DNA of 15,415 nt, from contig JANYCM010000366.1 of NCBI GenBank assembly GCA_025360285.1, positions 1 to 15,415 on the forward strand, in the 5' to 3' direction. This DNA is from Sphingomonadales bacterium. Its GTDB lineage: Bacteria > Pseudomonadota > Alphaproteobacteria > Sphingomonadales > Sphingomonadaceae. The notes beneath the pieces are model-generated. The model saw nothing but the letters and a program-made list of their open reading frames with translations, was not told where the DNA came from and ran no database searches. Position 1 is the stretch's first letter. The number at the start of each line of letters is the position of its first letter. This document shows, one piece after another, positions 1-7,438 of this stretch. The translations under genes were made by a program, and so were the position numbers.

Positions 1-3000
1 ATCGAGGCGTTGAAAGCAGTGTGGCACCGCGGCGCTGTCGATGCCGACGGCAAGACCGGCGATGGCGCGGGCATCCATGTCGAACTGCCGCTGGGCTTTT
101 TCCACGAACATATCGGCCGGGCCGGCCACAAGCCCAAGCCCAATCTGCTCGCTGTCGGCCAGGTGTTCCTGCCGCGCACCGATCTTGCCGCGCAGGAAAG
201 CTGCCGCACCATCGTCGAATCCGAAATCATCGGTTTTGGCTATAAGGTCTATGGCTGGCGGCAGGTGCCCGTCGACATTTCGGTGATCGGCGAAAAGGCA
301 ACGCAGTCGCGCCCGGAGATAGAGCAGATCATGATCGCCGGCCCGCTGGCTGGCCCCGAGGACAAGGCCGCCGCTATCGAAGCCTTTGAAAAGGACCTCT
401 ACCTCATCCGCCGCCGCATCGAAAAGCGGGTGATCGAGGCGCAGATCCAGGGCTTCTACATCTGTTCGCTGTCGGCGCGATCGATCATCTACAAGGGCCT
501 GTTCCTCGCCGAGGAACTGTCGGTCTTCTACCCCGATCTGATGGACGAACGCTTCATTTCGCGCTTCGCCATCTATCACCAGCGCTACAGCACCAACACC
601 TTCCCGCAATGGTGGCTGGCGCAGCCGTTCCGCTGCCTCGCCCATAATGGCGAAATCAACACGGTGCGCGGCAACACCAACTGGATGAAAAGCCATGAGA
701 TCAAGATGGCGGCATCGGCGTTCGGCGAACATTCCGAAGACATCAAGCCGCTGATTCCGGCCGGGGCCAGCGATACCGCCGCGCTCGATGCGGTTTTCGA
801 AGCCTTTGTGCGATCGGGCCGTGACGCGCCGACCGCCAAGCTTATGCTCGTCCCCGAAGCCTGGGCCAAGGATGACAGCCTGCCCGATAACCACCGCGCC
901 ATGTACGCATTTTTTGCCAGCGTCATGGAAGCCTGGGACGGGCCGGCAGCGCTGGCGATGACCGATGGCCGCTGGGTAGTGGCCGGGCTTGACCGCAATG
1001 CGCTGCGGCCGATGCGATACTGCCTGACACGTGACAATCTGCTGGTCACCGGGTCCGAGGCCGGGATGGTCGTCATCCCCGAAGCCGATATGGTGATGAA
1101 GGGCGCGCTGGGGCCGGGCGAAATGATCGCTGTCGATCTGGATGGCGATCCCGGCGAAGGCCCGCGTTTTTATGCCGACCGCGCCGTCAAGGATCGCGTC
1201 GCCAATGCCCATGATTACGCAGCGATGGTGGCGGGGTTCAGCACCTTCCAGTCGCTGCCCGGCCATGACGGCCAGCAGCCCGGCCCGGCCTATGCCCGCG
1301 ATGAACTGCGCCGCCGCCAGGTCGCCGCCGGCCAGACCATGGAGGATATGGAGCTGATTCTGGCGCCGATGGTCGAAGACGCCAAGGAAGCCATTGGCAG
1401 CATGGGCGATGATGCGCCGCTAGCGGTGATTTCCGACAATCCGCGCAACCTGTCGCATTTCTTCCGCCAGAATTTCTCGCAGGTGACCAACCCGCCGATC
1501 GACAGCTTGCGCGAAACCCGCGTCATGAGCCTGAAGACGCGCTTTTCCAACCTGACCAACATCCTGGATGATGACGCCAGGCAAGAGGGCGTCATGGTCA
1601 TCGACACGCCGGTGATGACCAACATGGGCTGGGCCGTGCTGAAGCGCCATTTCGGCAAGCAGGTCGCCGAGATCGATTGCAGTTTCGACATCGCCGGCGG
1701 CCCCGAAGCCCTGCGCGCCGCCATCGCCCGCGTACGCAGCGAAGCCGAAACCGCCGTGCGGTCGGGCAAGAGCCAGTTGTTCCTGACCGATGAAAACCAG
1801 TCGGCCAGCCGCGCCGGCATCAGCATGATCCTGGCCACTGCCGGCGTGCACACGCATCTCGTCAGGAAGGGCCTGCGTACCTTCGCGTCGATCAACGTCC
1901 GCTCGGCCGAAGCGCTCGACACGCATTATTTCGCCGTGCTGATCGGGGTCGGTGCCACCACGGTCAACGCCTATCTGGCGCAGGAAGCTATCGCCGACCG
2001 CCACGCCCGCGGGCTGTTCGGCGGCTTGAGCTATGACCAGTGCGTCCAGCGCTACAAAAAGGCCATCGAGGATGGCTTGCTCAAGATCATGGCAAAGATG
2101 GGCATCGCCGTCATTTCGTCCTACCGCGGCGGCTATAATTTCGAAGCAGTCGGGCTCAGCCGGGCGCTGGTCAATGATTTCTTCCCCGGCATGCCGGCGA
2201 AAATTTCCGGCGAGGGCTTTGACTCGCTGTTCATCAACGCCCGCATGCGCCACGATCAGGCGTTCGATGAGGATGTGATCGCACTGCCGATCGGCGGCCT
2301 GTATCGCTACCGCGCCGGCAGCGAGGCGCACGCCTATCAGGCCGGGCTGATCCATCTGTTGCAGCACGCCGTCGGCGCCGACAGCTATTCGGATTACAAG
2401 AAATTCTCCAACGCCGTGCGGGAACTTCCGCCCATCGCGCTGCGCGACCTTCTGGATTTCACCGAAAATACCAAGCCGATCCCGATTGAAACGGTCGAAT
2501 CGATCACCGAAATCCGCAAGCGTTTCGTGACGCCGGGGATGAGCCTGGGGGCGCTGTCGCCCGAGGCACATGAGACGCTGGCCATCGCCATGAACCGCAT
2601 CGGCGCCAAGGCCGTCAGCGGCGAAGGCGGCGAGGACAAGGCCCGCTACACGCCCTATGAAAACGGCGACAACGCCAATTCGGCGATCAAGCAGATCGCC
2701 AGCGGCCGCTTTGGTGTCACCGCCGAATATCTGCTCGCCTGTGACGAGATCGAGATCAAGGTGGCACAGGGCGCCAAGCCCGGCGAGGGCGGGCAATTGC
2801 CCGGCTTCAAGGTTTCCGAAATGATCGCCCGGCTGCGCCACTCCACCCCCGGCGTGTCGCTGATCTCACCGCCGCCGCATCACGACATCTATTCGATCGA
2901 GGATCTGGCGCAGTTGATCTATGATCTGAAGCAGATCAACCCGCGCGCCCGCGTCTGCGTGAAGCTGGTCAGCAGCGCCGGCATCGGCACTGTGGCGGCC

Positions 3001-4413
3001 GGCGTCGCCAAGGCCCATGCCGACGCGATCCTGATCGCCGGCAATGTCGGCGGCACCGGCGCCAGCCCGCAGACCAGCATCAAATATGCCGGCACGCCTT
3101 GGGAAATGGGCCTGTCCGAAGTCAATCAGGTGCTGACGCTGAATGGCCTGCGCCACCGCGTCAAGCTGCGCACCGATGGCGGGCTGAAGACCGGCCGCGA
3201 CATCGTCATCGCCGCCATTTTGGGCGCCGAGGAATTCGGTATCGGCACCCTGTCGCTGGTCGCCATGGGCTGCATCATGGTCCGCCAATGCCATAGCAAC
3301 ACCTGCCCGGTCGGCGTCTGCACCCAGGACGAAGCGCTGCGCCAGAAGTTCGAAGGCAGCCCCGAAAAGGTCATCAACCTGATGAGCTTCATTGCCGAGG
3401 AAGTCCGCGAGATTCTCGCAAAACTCGGCGTCAAATCCTTGAACGACATCATCGGCCGCACCGAATTGCTGCGCCAGGTCAGCCGCGGTGCCGAACATCT
3501 CGACGATCTTGATCTCAACCCCATCCTCGCCAAGGTCGATGCCCCCGATCACATGCGGCGCTTCGGCATCGAAGGCCATCGCAACGAAGTGCCCGACAGC
3601 CTAGATGCCGACATGATCCGCGATGCCGACCAATTGTTCAGCCGCGGTGAAAAGATGCAATTGACCTATGCGGTGCGCAACACCCACCGCGCCGTCGGCA
3701 CCCGCCTGTCATCGGCGATCACCACCGCCTTCGGCATGACCGGGCTGGCCCCCGGGCATGTCCATATCCGGCTGCGCGGTTCGGCCGGGCAGAGTCTGGG
3801 TGCCTTTGCCGTCCAGGGCGTCAAGCTGGAAGTCTTTGGTGAAGCCAATGATTATGTCGGCAAGGGGCTTTCGGGTGCCACCATCGTCGTGCGCACCATG
3901 GTCGCTTCACCGCTGGCATCCCAGGACAATGCCATCATCGGCAACACCGTGCTCTATGGTGCCACCGCCGGGCGGCTGTTCGCCGCCGGCCGCGCCGGCG
4001 AACGTTTTGCCGTGCGCAATTCCGGCGCCGTCGCTGTTGTCGAAGGCTGCGGCGCCAATGGCTGCGAATATATGACTGGCGGCACGGCGGTCATTCTCGG
4101 CCGCACCGGCGACAATTTCGCCGCCGGCATGAGCGGCGGCATGGCCTTTGTCTATGACCGGACCGGCGATTTCGCCGCCCGCGTCAACCATGATTCGGTG
4201 GTGCTCAACCGGCTGGCCAGCGCGCATTGGGAAACGCAGTTGCGTGGCCTGATCGAGGAACATGTCCGCGAAACCGGCTCCAAATGGGCTGCCGGGCTGC
4301 TAGCCGAATGGGACCGGACACGGACGCTGATCTGGCAGATCTGCCCCAAGGAAATGCTGTCCCGGCTGGCCCATCCGCTGGATGACCAGCCAGCGCTGGA
4401 GGCCGCCGAATAG
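1..4413 (+). CDS. gltB: Glutamate synthase (NADPH) large subunit, 5' partial
   Basis: This is the alpha subunit of glutamate synthase (GOGAT), which makes two glutamates from glutamine and 2-oxoglutarate in the cytosol. The frame is open from base 1, so the gene starts upstream; the N-terminal nucleophile Cys of the class II glutaminase domain is not in the window, and by comparison with family length roughly 20-40 residues are missing. Visible parts in order: glutaminase domain, with the HNGEINT segment near 643-663; the central domain; the FMN-binding synthase domain, with GGEDKAR near 2626-2646, KPGEGGQLPG near 2776-2805 and the GNVGGTGASPQTS segment near 3040-3078; three cysteines at 3289, 3307 and 3322 in the C-x5-C-x4-C spacing of the 3Fe-4S cluster; and the C-terminal Gly-rich beta-helix domain from about 3770. 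It ends with TAG. The electron-supplying subunit gltD is not downstream, so it would have to lie upstream or elsewhere. Identification is very secure. Confidence 0.98.
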   Translation: MEALKAVWHRGAVDADGKTGDGAGIHVELPLGFFHEHIGRAGHKPKPNLLAVGQVFLPRTDLAAQESCRTIVESEIIGFGYKVYGWRQVPVDISVIGEKATQSRPEIEQIMIAGPLAGPEDKAAAIEAFEKDLYLIRRRIEKRVIEAQIQGFYICSLSARSIIYKGLFLAEELSVFYPDLMDERFISRFAIYHQRYSTNTFPQWWLAQPFRCLAHNGEINTVRGNTNWMKSHEIKMAASAFGEHSEDIKPLIPAGASDTAALDAVFEAFVRSGRDAPTAKLMLVPEAWAKDDSLPDNHRAMYAFFASVMEAWDGPAALAMTDGRWVVAGLDRNALRPMRYCLTRDNLLVTGSEAGMVVIPEADMVMKGALGPGEMIAVDLDGDPGEGPRFYADRAVKDRVANAHDYAAMVAGFSTFQSLPGHDGQQPGPAYARDELRRRQVAAGQTMEDMELILAPMVEDAKEAIGSMGDDAPLAVISDNPRNLSHFFRQNFSQVTNPPIDSLRETRVMSLKTRFSNLTNILDDDARQEGVMVIDTPVMTNMGWAVLKRHFGKQVAEIDCSFDIAGGPEALRAAIARVRSEAETAVRSGKSQLFLTDENQSASRAGISMILATAGVHTHLVRKGLRTFASINVRSAEALDTHYFAVLIGVGATTVNAYLAQEAIADRHARGLFGGLSYDQCVQRYKKAIEDGLLKIMAKMGIAVISSYRGGYNFEAVGLSRALVNDFFPGMPAKISGEGFDSLFINARMRHDQAFDEDVIALPIGGLYRYRAGSEAHAYQAGLIHLLQHAVGADSYSDYKKFSNAVRELPPIALRDLLDFTENTKPIPIETVESITEIRKRFVTPGMSLGALSPEAHETLAIAMNRIGAKAVSGEGGEDKARYTPYENGDNANSAIKQIASGRFGVTAEYLLACDEIEIKVAQGAKPGEGGQLPGFKVSEMIARLRHSTPGVSLISPPPHHDIYSIEDLAQLIYDLKQINPRARVCVKLVSSAGIGTVAAGVAKAHADAILIAGNVGGTGASPQTSIKYAGTPWEMGLSEVNQVLTLNGLRHRVKLRTDGGLKTGRDIVIAAILGAEEFGIGTLSLVAMGCIMVRQCHSNTCPVGVCTQDEALRQKFEGSPEKVINLMSFIAEEVREILAKLGVKSLNDIIGRTELLRQVSRGAEHLDDLDLNPILAKVDAPDHMRRFGIEGHRNEVPDSLDADMIRDADQLFSRGEKMQLTYAVRNTHRAVGTRLSSAITTAFGMTGLAPGHVHIRLRGSAGQSLGAFAVQGVKLEVFGEANDYVGKGLSGATIVVRTMVASPLASQDNAIIGNTVLYGATAGRLFAAGRAGERFAVRNSGAVAVVEGCGANGCEYMTGGTAVILGRTGDNFAAGMSGGMAFVYDRTGDFAARVNHDSVVLNRLASAHWETQLRGLIEEHVRETGSKWAAGLLAEWDRTRTLIWQICPKEMLSRLAHPLDDQPALEAAE

Positions 4414-4430
4414 CGGCCGGTTGCGCCGGT

Positions 4431-4461
4431 CCCTCGGCATCCCTATCTGGGACGCCGAGGG
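4431..4461 (+). terminator. Strong GC hairpin after gltB (terminator or processing site)
   Basis: The arms CCCTCGGCATCCC (4431-4443) and GGGACGCCGAGGG (4449-4461) pair over 13 positions with one mismatch, around a 5-nt loop. The hairpin begins 17 nt after the gltB stop and ends 27 nt before the start of the next gene. No T-run follows, so it is not a classic intrinsic terminator. It could attenuate read-through into the small downstream gene, protect the 3' end of gltB mRNA, or be a copy of a dispersed palindromic repeat. The structure is seen directly; the role is inferred. Confidence 0.5.
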
Positions 4462-4488
4462 GTTGCGAACGCAACAGGGAAGATGACG

Positions 4489-4791
4489 ATGGCCGACAAG
4501 ACCCAGGACCCGCTGATCGAAAGCCTGATGGCGCTGGCCGTCAGCGCCGCACCGCTGATCAAGCGCGCCCGCGATTCCGGCATGTTCAAGGCCGGCAGCC
4601 GGGAGGCCGCCGCCTCCGAAACGATCGTCGAAGGGGTGGTTGTGCCCAACACGCCCCCCGAACCGGCCCCTGATTTCAGCGCCGAAAAGGCCGCCTTACA
4701 GGATATCATCGTCAGCCAGGCGATGAAGATCGCCGCGCTGGAAGCCGAAGTGGCGCGCCTGACGACAAAGGCGAAACGCAACAAGGTTTAG
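4489..4791 (+). CDS. Small protein of unknown function with C-terminal coiled coil
   Basis: This frame encodes 100 residues that I do not recognise as a named family. The start at 4489 is chosen because AGGGAAG at 4476-4482 lies 6 nt upstream; an in-frame ATG at 4483 would directly abut that site. The N-terminal third is mildly amphipathic (an SLMALAVSAAPLIKRARD stretch). The middle, about residues 38-65, is rich in Pro, Ala and acidic residues and probably disordered. The C-terminus (about 67-100) has heptad-like Ala/Leu/Ile/Glu spacing, suggesting a coiled coil, and ends in a basic KAKRNK tail. There is no signal peptide or clear membrane segment. It follows gltB on the same strand after a strong hairpin, so it may be partly co-transcribed. 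Codon use looks like that of its neighbours. The gene is probably real, with function unknown. Confidence 0.75.
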   Translation: MADKTQDPLIESLMALAVSAAPLIKRARDSGMFKAGSREAAASETIVEGVVVPNTPPEPAPDFSAEKAALQDIIVSQAMKIAALEAEVARLTTKAKRNKV

Positions 4792-4893
4792 AGACCGGGG
4801 CGCCGGAACCGCACAACCGAATTGCGTTGAGTTTTGCCGGGAACACCCCCGTCACCCGGCCTGCGCGTGATCAACAGCCAGGGATTGCACCCG

Positions 4894-4920
4894 AAACCCG
4901 GCGCTCACCCGCGCTGGGTT
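4894..4920 (-). terminator. Hairpin overlapping the end of the hybrid kinase gene
   Basis: On the minus strand AACCCAGCGC (4920-4911) can pair with GCGCCGGGTT (4904-4895), with one mismatch, around a 6-nt loop containing the kinase TGA stop (4907-4905). Only three T residues follow the stem, so termination strength is uncertain. The site lies between two convergent genes, where a terminator is expected. The rest of the 113-nt gap (4792-4904) shows only an imperfect palindrome at 4814-4829. Confidence 0.35.
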
Positions 4921-6653
4921 GCCAGATGATTGAGCGTGGCGCGCAGCGCGCTGGGTGACAGCGGCTTGTGGAGCAGTGGCACCCCGGCCGCCGCCGCCCG
5001 CGCGATCAAAGCCGGATCGACATCGCCGGTCAGCAGGCAGGCCGCCGGCGCCGGCACCAGCAACCCGCGCAACCGGGCGATGCCCGCCAGGCCATCACTG
5101 CCACCCCCCAGCCGGTAATCGCAGATCAGCGCATCGAAACGCACACCGCCGGCGACCAGCGCCAGCGCCTCATCCAGCCCGGCCACTACCGCCGCATCCA
5201 CCCCCCAACCGGCGAGCAACGACGCCCCGGCGCGGCGCACATCACTATCATCATCGATCAGCAGCAGCCGCAGACCGGCAACCAGGTCGCCCCGCGCCGC
5301 CACCGCCGGCGCCGCGGCTTTGCCGGGCGCGCCGACAGGCAACACCAGGCCGAAGCAACTGCCCCGCCCCGGCGCCGATCGCAGGCTGATGTCCGTGCCC
5401 AGCAGCCGCGCGGTGCGCTGCGCAATGGCCAGCCCCAGCCCCAGCCCCTTGCGGCGATCGCGTTCGGCATTGCCGATCTGGATGAATTCGCCGAACACCC
5501 GCGCCTGGTCGGCCGCCGCTATCCCGATCCCCGAATCGCGACATTCCAGCGCAATGCCGCCGCCGCACCGCCGCGCCGTCAGCATCACCCGCCCTTGCGG
5601 GGCATAGGCGATGGCGTTGGCCAGCAGATTGGCCAGAATCTGTTCCAGCAGCCCGGCATCACTGTCCACCCAATGGCTGCCGCCGGCAAAGCGCAGCGCC
5701 ACGCCGCGTTGCGCCGCCAGCCCGGCAAAGCTTTCGTTCAGCGCGGCGAACAACGCATCGACCGAAACGCTGTCGCGCCGCACCGCCACCACCCCGGCAT
5801 CGAGCCGCGAAATATCGAGCAATGTGTTGAACAGCCGTTCCATGGCGGCGACATTATTCTGGATCTGATCGACCAGATCACGCGCCTCATCATCCAGCGC
5901 CAGCGTGCCGAGGCTGCCCGAAAACAACCCGAGCGCGTGCAGCGGCTGGCGCAAATCATGGCTAGCTGCGGCCAGGAACTGCGATTTGGCGAGATTGGCC
6001 TGTTCGGCTTGGGCGCGCGCCGCCTGCGCCGCCGCGGTTTCCACCCGCAGCGCCTCAACGAGCGCGGCATTTTCGAAACGGATGCGGAAGCTGGCATCCA
6101 GCGCGCGGTGCTGGACGCGGCAGAACGCCGCCAGAATCCCGGCAAAGGCCAGCGACGCCAACCCCAGCGCGGCATAGCCGAAATCCTGCAAGGCTAGCAG
6201 CCGCAGCAGCAACAGGCCAAAGATCGCCCCGACAAAGCCATAAAGCCCGGGCGGATTATAGGCGTTGACCGGCACGCTACCCCCGGCGATGCCGTAAAGC
6301 CCACAAAGGGTCAGCGCGACGGTGATCGGCTCGGTCGGATGGATGAACAGCCAGGCGGTGCTGCCCCAGATCAGCCCGGCACCGGCCATATAGGCGGCAT
6401 AGGCGCGCCCCCAGCGCGGCAGCGCCGCATCGTCGGGGGCGGCGCGGCCATAGGCCCGCACCAGCAGAACCCGCACCAGTTGCGAACCAAGCTGCACCGC
6501 CACCCAGCCCAAAATCGTCGCGGCGGGCGTATAGGGCCAGGTCGTTGCCGCCATATACAGCATGACGACCGCGGCCGCGGCAAAGCTGTTGCCGACCTGG
6601 ACATAAAGGGTGCGGATGTTTTCAGCGCGAACCCTGATGTCCGTATCGGTCAC
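4905..6653 (-). CDS. Membrane-bound hybrid sensor histidine kinase with C-terminal receiver domain
   Basis: This is a 582-residue two-component sensor. Residues about 20-180 form a hydrophobic N-terminal sensor of around six membrane segments without a large periplasmic loop. A short coiled coil (about 195-222) leads into the dimerisation/phosphoacceptor domain, with His232 in SHDLRQPLHA. The ATPase domain follows: N-box Asn342/Asn346, G1 box DSGIGIA (373-379) and G2 box KGLGLGLAI (402-410). A receiver domain occupies about 462-580, with the acidic cluster DDD (467-469), phosphoacceptor Asp512, Thr542 and Lys563. All key residues are present, so it should be active. It starts with GTG, and that start overlaps the stop of the upstream response regulator by 4 nt (GTGA), indicating translational coupling and a cognate pair. 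The signal sensed is unknown. RQPLHAL-type hybrid kinases are often paired with NarL/FixJ-type regulators, as here. Confidence 0.93.
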   Translation of the reverse strand: MTDTDIRVRAENIRTLYVQVGNSFAAAAVVMLYMAATTWPYTPAATILGWVAVQLGSQLVRVLLVRAYGRAAPDDAALPRWGRAYAAYMAGAGLIWGSTAWLFIHPTEPITVALTLCGLYGIAGGSVPVNAYNPPGLYGFVGAIFGLLLLRLLALQDFGYAALGLASLAFAGILAAFCRVQHRALDASFRIRFENAALVEALRVETAAAQAARAQAEQANLAKSQFLAAASHDLRQPLHALGLFSGSLGTLALDDEARDLVDQIQNNVAAMERLFNTLLDISRLDAGVVAVRRDSVSVDALFAALNESFAGLAAQRGVALRFAGGSHWVDSDAGLLEQILANLLANAIAYAPQGRVMLTARRCGGGIALECRDSGIGIAAADQARVFGEFIQIGNAERDRRKGLGLGLAIAQRTARLLGTDISLRSAPGRGSCFGLVLPVGAPGKAAAPAVAARGDLVAGLRLLLIDDDSDVRRAGASLLAGWGVDAAVVAGLDEALALVAGGVRFDALICDYRLGGGSDGLAGIARLRGLLVPAPAACLLTGDVDPALIARAAAAGVPLLHKPLSPSALRATLNHLATQRG

Positions 6654-7252
6654 GCGATCAGCCCCAGCCGCTGCGCCTGCAAGATCGCCTGGACACGGCT
6701 GTTGACCCCCAGCGCGTCGAAGATTTCAGTCAGATGCGCCCGCACGGTGCGATCGGCGATGCCCAGCGCCGTGCAGATCTGCTGGTTGGAACTGCCCGTC
6801 GCCAGCAGCGCCAGCACCTCGATCTGGCGCGGCGAAAATTGCGGCATGGCCGGCGCCGCAGTGTCGCCGGCAAAGCCGTCGCCGCCGGCCAGCACAGTTT
6901 CGATGGTGGCGATGATGGTCGCTGCCGGGCTGGCCTTGGCGATGAACGCCGCCGCCCCGCAGGCCCGCGCCCGCTGCCGCGCCGCCTGGTCCTCCCGCCC
7001 TGAAATCAGGATGCGCGGCACCGCCGGCGCAATGGCGCCCATGGCCAGCGCGATATCGAAGCCGTCGCGGCCGGGCAGTTGAATATCGATGATCGCCGCG
7101 GCGATATCGGGGCGCTGTGCCACCAGCGCCAGCGCCGCCGCGCCGTCTCCCGCCGTGACCAGCGGCCGGTCGGGCCACGCCGCTGCCGCCAGCGCCGCAA
7201 AGCCGCTGCGAAACAGCGGGTGATCATCCACCAGCAACAGACTTGCCGCCAC
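6650..7252 (-). CDS. Two-component response regulator, LuxR/NarL (FixJ) type
   Basis: This is a DNA-binding response regulator, expected to be phosphorylated by the kinase encoded immediately downstream. With the chosen start it has 200 residues. The receiver domain has the Asp9-Asp10 pair, phosphoacceptor Asp56, Ser84 and Lys106. A C-terminal LuxR-type helix-turn-helix spans about 139-196, with the typical S/T-P-R-Q-x-E-V-L start, SNQQI and TVRAHL recognition-helix region. The GTG at 7252 is preferred because a run of seven G residues lies about 5 nt upstream and the protein then begins just before the first receiver strand. An upstream in-frame ATG at 7294 would add 14 residues but has no good ribosome site. 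Its stop overlaps the kinase GTG start. It is divergent from the PEP-CTERM gene, which is a natural candidate target (inference). Confidence 0.92.
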   Translation of the reverse strand: MAASLLLVDDHPLFRSGFAALAAAAWPDRPLVTAGDGAAALALVAQRPDIAAAIIDIQLPGRDGFDIALAMGAIAPAVPRILISGREDQAARQRARACGAAAFIAKASPAATIIATIETVLAGGDGFAGDTAAPAMPQFSPRQIEVLALLATGSSNQQICTALGIADRTVRAHLTEIFDALGVNSRVQAILQAQRLGLIA

Positions 7253-7438
7253 CTTGTCCCCCCCAAAGGCGCCAGCATCCATCAAGGCCAACATGGCCCC
7301 AAAAGCAACCGCCGAAAGATATGCCTATTCAGGCAATGGACGGCCCGGCGGGGCGATCCTAAACATTCAGCAAGGATGCAGCCTGTTTCATCGGGCCGCA
7401 CGGGGCCGCGGCAACCGATGGGCAAACTGGGGGCTGAC
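7253..7438. promoter_or_regulatory. Divergent upstream region of regulator/kinase and PEP-CTERM genes
   Basis: These 186 bp separate the chosen start of the response regulator gene (minus strand) from the PEP-CTERM gene (plus strand), so both promoters should lie here. I cannot identify convincing -35/-10 pairs. The clearest element is the dyad at 7322-7335. GGGGG at about 7428-7432 serves as ribosome site for the PEP-CTERM start at 7439. If the regulator actually starts at 7294, the region shrinks to 144 bp. Confidence 0.55.
7322..7335. promoter_or_regulatory. Perfect 5-4-5 inverted repeat, candidate operator
   Basis: The sequence TGCCT-ATTC-AGGCA is a perfect inverted repeat with 5-bp arms and a 4-bp spacer. 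It is the clearest symmetrical element in the divergent region. It lies 28 nt upstream of the alternative regulator ATG (7294), 70 nt upstream of the preferred GTG (7252), and about 100 nt upstream of the PEP-CTERM start. The size suits a dimeric LuxR-type regulator. A 5-bp-arm dyad can arise by chance, so the operator role is only a hypothesis. Confidence 0.35.

Noticed and set aside
1420..2841. 473-codon open frame on the minus strand inside gltB
   Set aside because: It is antisense to highly conserved GltB sequence. Its composition is typical of a mirror frame in GC-rich coding DNA, and it has no recognisable domain or ribosome site.
4814..4829. Imperfect palindrome CAACCGAATTGCGTTG followed by a short T-run
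   Set aside because: The two mismatched positions in each half leave only a weak 4-bp stem, too weak to call a terminator or operator.
4968..6197. 409-codon open frame on the plus strand across the hybrid kinase
   Set aside because: Its product is dominated by Arg, Gln, Pro and Ala without domain features. The opposite strand carries a complete kinase with every catalytic motif.
6339..7082. 247-codon plus-strand frame spanning the regulator/kinase junction
   Set aside because: It covers two clear genes on the other strand and shows no family features.
7079..7438. Upstream extension of the PEP-CTERM frame
   Set aside because: The extension runs antisense through the response regulator. The ribosome site and signal peptide place the start at 7439.
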